Origin: Gardnerella coleohominis
GTDB taxonomy: Bacteria > Actinomycetota > Actinomycetes > Actinomycetales > Bifidobacteriaceae
DNA length: 64,000 nucleotides
NCBI RefSeq assembly: GCF_002896555.1
Contig: NZ_MNLH01000003.1
Coordinates: forward strand, 62,001-126,000
Direction: 5' to 3'
In this document: piece by piece, positions 62,065 through 64,000 of the stretch
How the letters are laid out: every line of letters begins with the position of its first letter
How positions within the stretch are numbered: position 1 is the stretch's first letter
Notes under the pieces: generated by a model
Seen by the model: the letters and a program-made list of their open reading frames with translations, nothing else
Told to the model about the DNA's origin: nothing
Databases searched by the model: none
Translations under genes and position numbers: made by a program

Positions 62065-64000
62065 TTGGCTGCTGAACAAGCTACGACGAGCACCACTAAA
62101 GTCATCGCACGTGCTGACGAACACGACATCAAGTTGCACAAAGCGTCAGATCGTGTGAATTTTGGCTCCATTTGTGAGACTATCGATGTGCCATACCTTC
62201 TCGGTGTACAAACCGACAGCTTTGATTGGTTGATCGGTTCAGACCGCTGGAAGAAGCGCGTTGAAGAAGATGAAGCAAACGGTACTCACACAGTGCCTCA
62301 TATTTCTGGTTTAGATGAAGTATTCCAGGAAATTTCCCCTATTGAGAACTTTGCTCAAACAATGAGCCTCACGTTCTCAGACCCATATTTTGAAGAGCCA
62401 CGCCATACGGTGTTGGAATGCAAGGAAAAGGATTACACATATTCTGCACCACTTTATGTGAATGCTGAATTTGAAAACGGCGAGACTGGCGAAATTAAGA
62501 GCCAGACTGTTTTCATGGGTGATTTCCCATTGCAAACTCCACACGGTACTTTCATTATTGGAGGTACAGAGCGTGTAATCGTTTCACAGTTAGTGCGTTC
62601 TCCAGGCGTGTATTTTGATTGCACTCAGGATCGCACTTCTGACAAAGATGTTTACGGTGCCAAAATTATTCCAAGCCGTGGAGCATGGTTGGAATTTGAA
62701 ATCGATAAGCGCGACTTCTTGGGCGTACGAGTAGATCGTAAGCGTAAGCAGTCTGCAATCGTATTCTTAATGGCAATCGGTATGACTAAGCCAGAGATTG
62801 CTGAAGCTTTCAAGGGATATCCTTTGGTGCTTGATGCACTTGATAAGGAAGTTATTGAAACTCAGGATGAAGCATTAACGGATTTGTATCGTAAGATTCG
62901 TCCGGCAGATACGGCAACTCCAGAAGCTGGCCATACTTTGCTCGATTCCTTCTACTTCAATACTAAGCGTTACGATTTGGCTCGAGTTGGCCGTTACAAG
63001 ATTAATCGTAAGCTTGGTTTGGAAGCTGATTACAACGATCGCAGTTTGAATCGCGAAGATATTATTGCGACTATTAAGTACTTGGTTACTTTGCATTCTA
63101 ATGCTACTGCTAAGAATACTGCTTTGAAGGCCACTAATCCGGCTGATAAAGCTGCAGCTTTGGCACAGAGCGAGCAGACATTCCCAGGTAAGCGCGATGG
63201 CAAAGATGTGCAATTGCGCGTAGAAGTTGACGATATTGATCACTTCGGCAATCGTCGTATTCGCCAGGTTGGTGAATTGGTGCAAAACCAGCTTCGTACT
63301 GGTTTAAGCCGTATGGAGCGCGTTGTTCGCGAGCGTATGACCACTCAGGATGCTGAAGCTATTACTCCACAGTCCTTGATTAACATTCGCCCAGTTAACG
63401 CTACTATTAAGGAGTTCTTCGGAACTTCTAAGTTAAGCCAGTTCATGGATCAAAATAACCCATTGGCAGGCGTTACTAATAAGCGTCGTCTTTCTGCACT
63501 CGGTCCTGGTGGTCTTTCTCCAGATCGTGCTTCCATGGAAGTTCGAGACGTGCACCCATCCCACTTCGGACGTATGTGCCCAATCGAATCCCCAGAAGGT
63601 CCAAACATCGGTCTTATTGGTTCTTTGGCAACCTTCGGACGAATCAACCCATTCGGTTTCATCGAAACTCCATACCGTAAGGTAGTGAATGGTCATGTAA
63701 CGAACGAAGTTGAATACATGACTGCAGATCGTGAAGCCGAGCATGTTATTGCACAGGCAAACCAGGAACTCGACGAAAACGGCAACTTTGTTGGTACTCA
63801 AGCACTTGCTCGTATCGATGAAGAAGAGGCAGTCGATGTGCCAGTCGGAAGCGTTGACTACATGGATGTTTCCCCACGCCAGATGGTTTCCTTGGGTGCT
63901 TCTTTGATTCCATTCTTGGAGCATGATGAAGGCCACCGTGCTTTGATGGGTACTAACATGCAGCGTCAGGCTGTGCCTCTTATTAAGTCCGAGCGACCAC
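62065..64000 (+). CDS. rpoB: RNA polymerase beta subunit, N-terminal part (cut by window edge)
   Basis: The frame runs open to the right edge, 645 codons. It starts with TTG at 62065, eight bases after AAGGA, and continues [20 protein letters not shown] and [20 protein letters not shown], as in actinobacterial beta subunits. The rifampicin-binding cluster is visible (~450-485): [19 protein letters not shown], then [16 protein letters not shown]. The residue at the position of E. coli His526 is Asn (Asn472 here), while the Asp516 and Ser531 equivalents are unchanged. It is the catalytic core subunit of transcription; rpoC is expected downstream outside the window. Confidence 0.97.
   Translation, partial: MAAEQATTSTTKVIARADEHDIKLHKASDRVNFGSICETIDVPYLLGVQTDSFDWLIGSDRWKKRVEEDEANGTHTVPHISGLDEVFQEISPIENFAQTMSLTFSDPYFEEPRHTVLECKEKDYTYSAPLYVNAEFENGETGEIKSQTVFMGDFPLQTPHGTFIIGGTERVIVSQLVRSPGVYFDCTQDRTSDKDVYGAKIIPSRGAWLEFEIDKRDFLGVRVDRKRKQSAIVFLMAIGMTKPEIAEAFKGYPLVLDALDKEVIETQDEALTDLYRKIRPADTATPEAGHTLLDSFYFNTKRYDLARVGRYKINRKLGLEADYNDRSLNREDIIATIKYLVTLHSNATAKNTALKATNPADKAAALAQSEQTFPGKRDGKDVQLRVEVDDIDHFGNRRIRQVGELVQNQLRTGLSRMERVVRERMTTQDAEAITPQSLINIRPVNATIKEFFGTSKLSQFMDQNNPLAGVTNKRRLSALGPGGLSPDRASMEVRDVHPSHFGRMCPIESPEGPNIGLIGSLATFGRINPFGFIETPYRKVVNGHVTNEVEYMTADREAEHVIAQANQELDENGNFVGTQALARIDEEEAVDVPVGSVDYMDVSPRQMVSLGASLIPFLEHDEGHRALMGTNMQRQAVPLIKSERP

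Overview
The window is a low-GC chromosomal segment of an actinobacterium, most likely a Gardnerella or a close relative in the Bifidobacteriaceae. This rests on a single-chain type I fatty acid synthase of about 3,230 residues, actinobacterial-type acyl-CoA carboxylase subunits, DUF4191 and DUF3043 proteins, a fused shikimate kinase/dehydroquinate synthase, and an actinobacterial SUF operon and rpoB. The species call is an inference from remembered gene content and was not tested by a search.

Layout. 1-19.7 kb is lipid synthesis: the end of birA, the biotin transporter bioY, a biotin carboxylase/BCCP chain, a carboxyltransferase chain, the giant fas gene and, after two paralogous membrane proteins, the acpS gene that would arm the FAS carrier domain. 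The paralogs face each other; each has an N-terminal zinc ribbon and PASTA-like repeats outside the membrane. 19.7-22.5 kb holds tRNA-Gly and a secreted GH25 lysozyme with six LGFP-type repeats.

22.6-39.2 kb is the most interesting part, a surface-glycopolymer locus. It has a polyprenyl-type GT2, a GT-C-like membrane protein, a LicB-like transporter, a one-chain HTH + LicC-like cytidylyltransferase + LicA-like choline kinase, a LicD-family phosphotransferase, a double GT2, a Wzm/Wzt ABC exporter, a GlfT2-like galactofuranosyltransferase, UDP-galactopyranose mutase and RmlB. Together they predict an exported, galactofuranose-containing polymer carrying phosphocholine.

39.2-42 kb holds tRNA-Ser, an MGQP-repeat membrane protein, tRNA-Tyr, tRNA-Thr, tRNA-Met and rpmG. 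42-48 kb holds a small prepilin peptidase, the aroC-aroKB-aroQ cluster and pyrG. 48.2-54.7 kb is the SUF iron-sulfur system (sufB, D, C, S, U, with convergent sufT). 54.7-62 kb carries a structured gene-free stretch, DUF4191 and DUF3043 membrane proteins, an M20 peptidase, an ACT/UPF0210 pair, a TrmL-like methyltransferase and an unknown anchored protein. The window ends inside rpoB.

Two themes recur. Many intergenic regions hold short tandem repeats (12 to 20 bp units), and many otherwise conserved enzymes carry in-frame, repeat-derived low-complexity inserts rich in Ser, Lys, Asn and Asp. A short palindrome-like motif, TTTGGGAAnTAACCC, recurs in gene-free DNA around tRNA genes.
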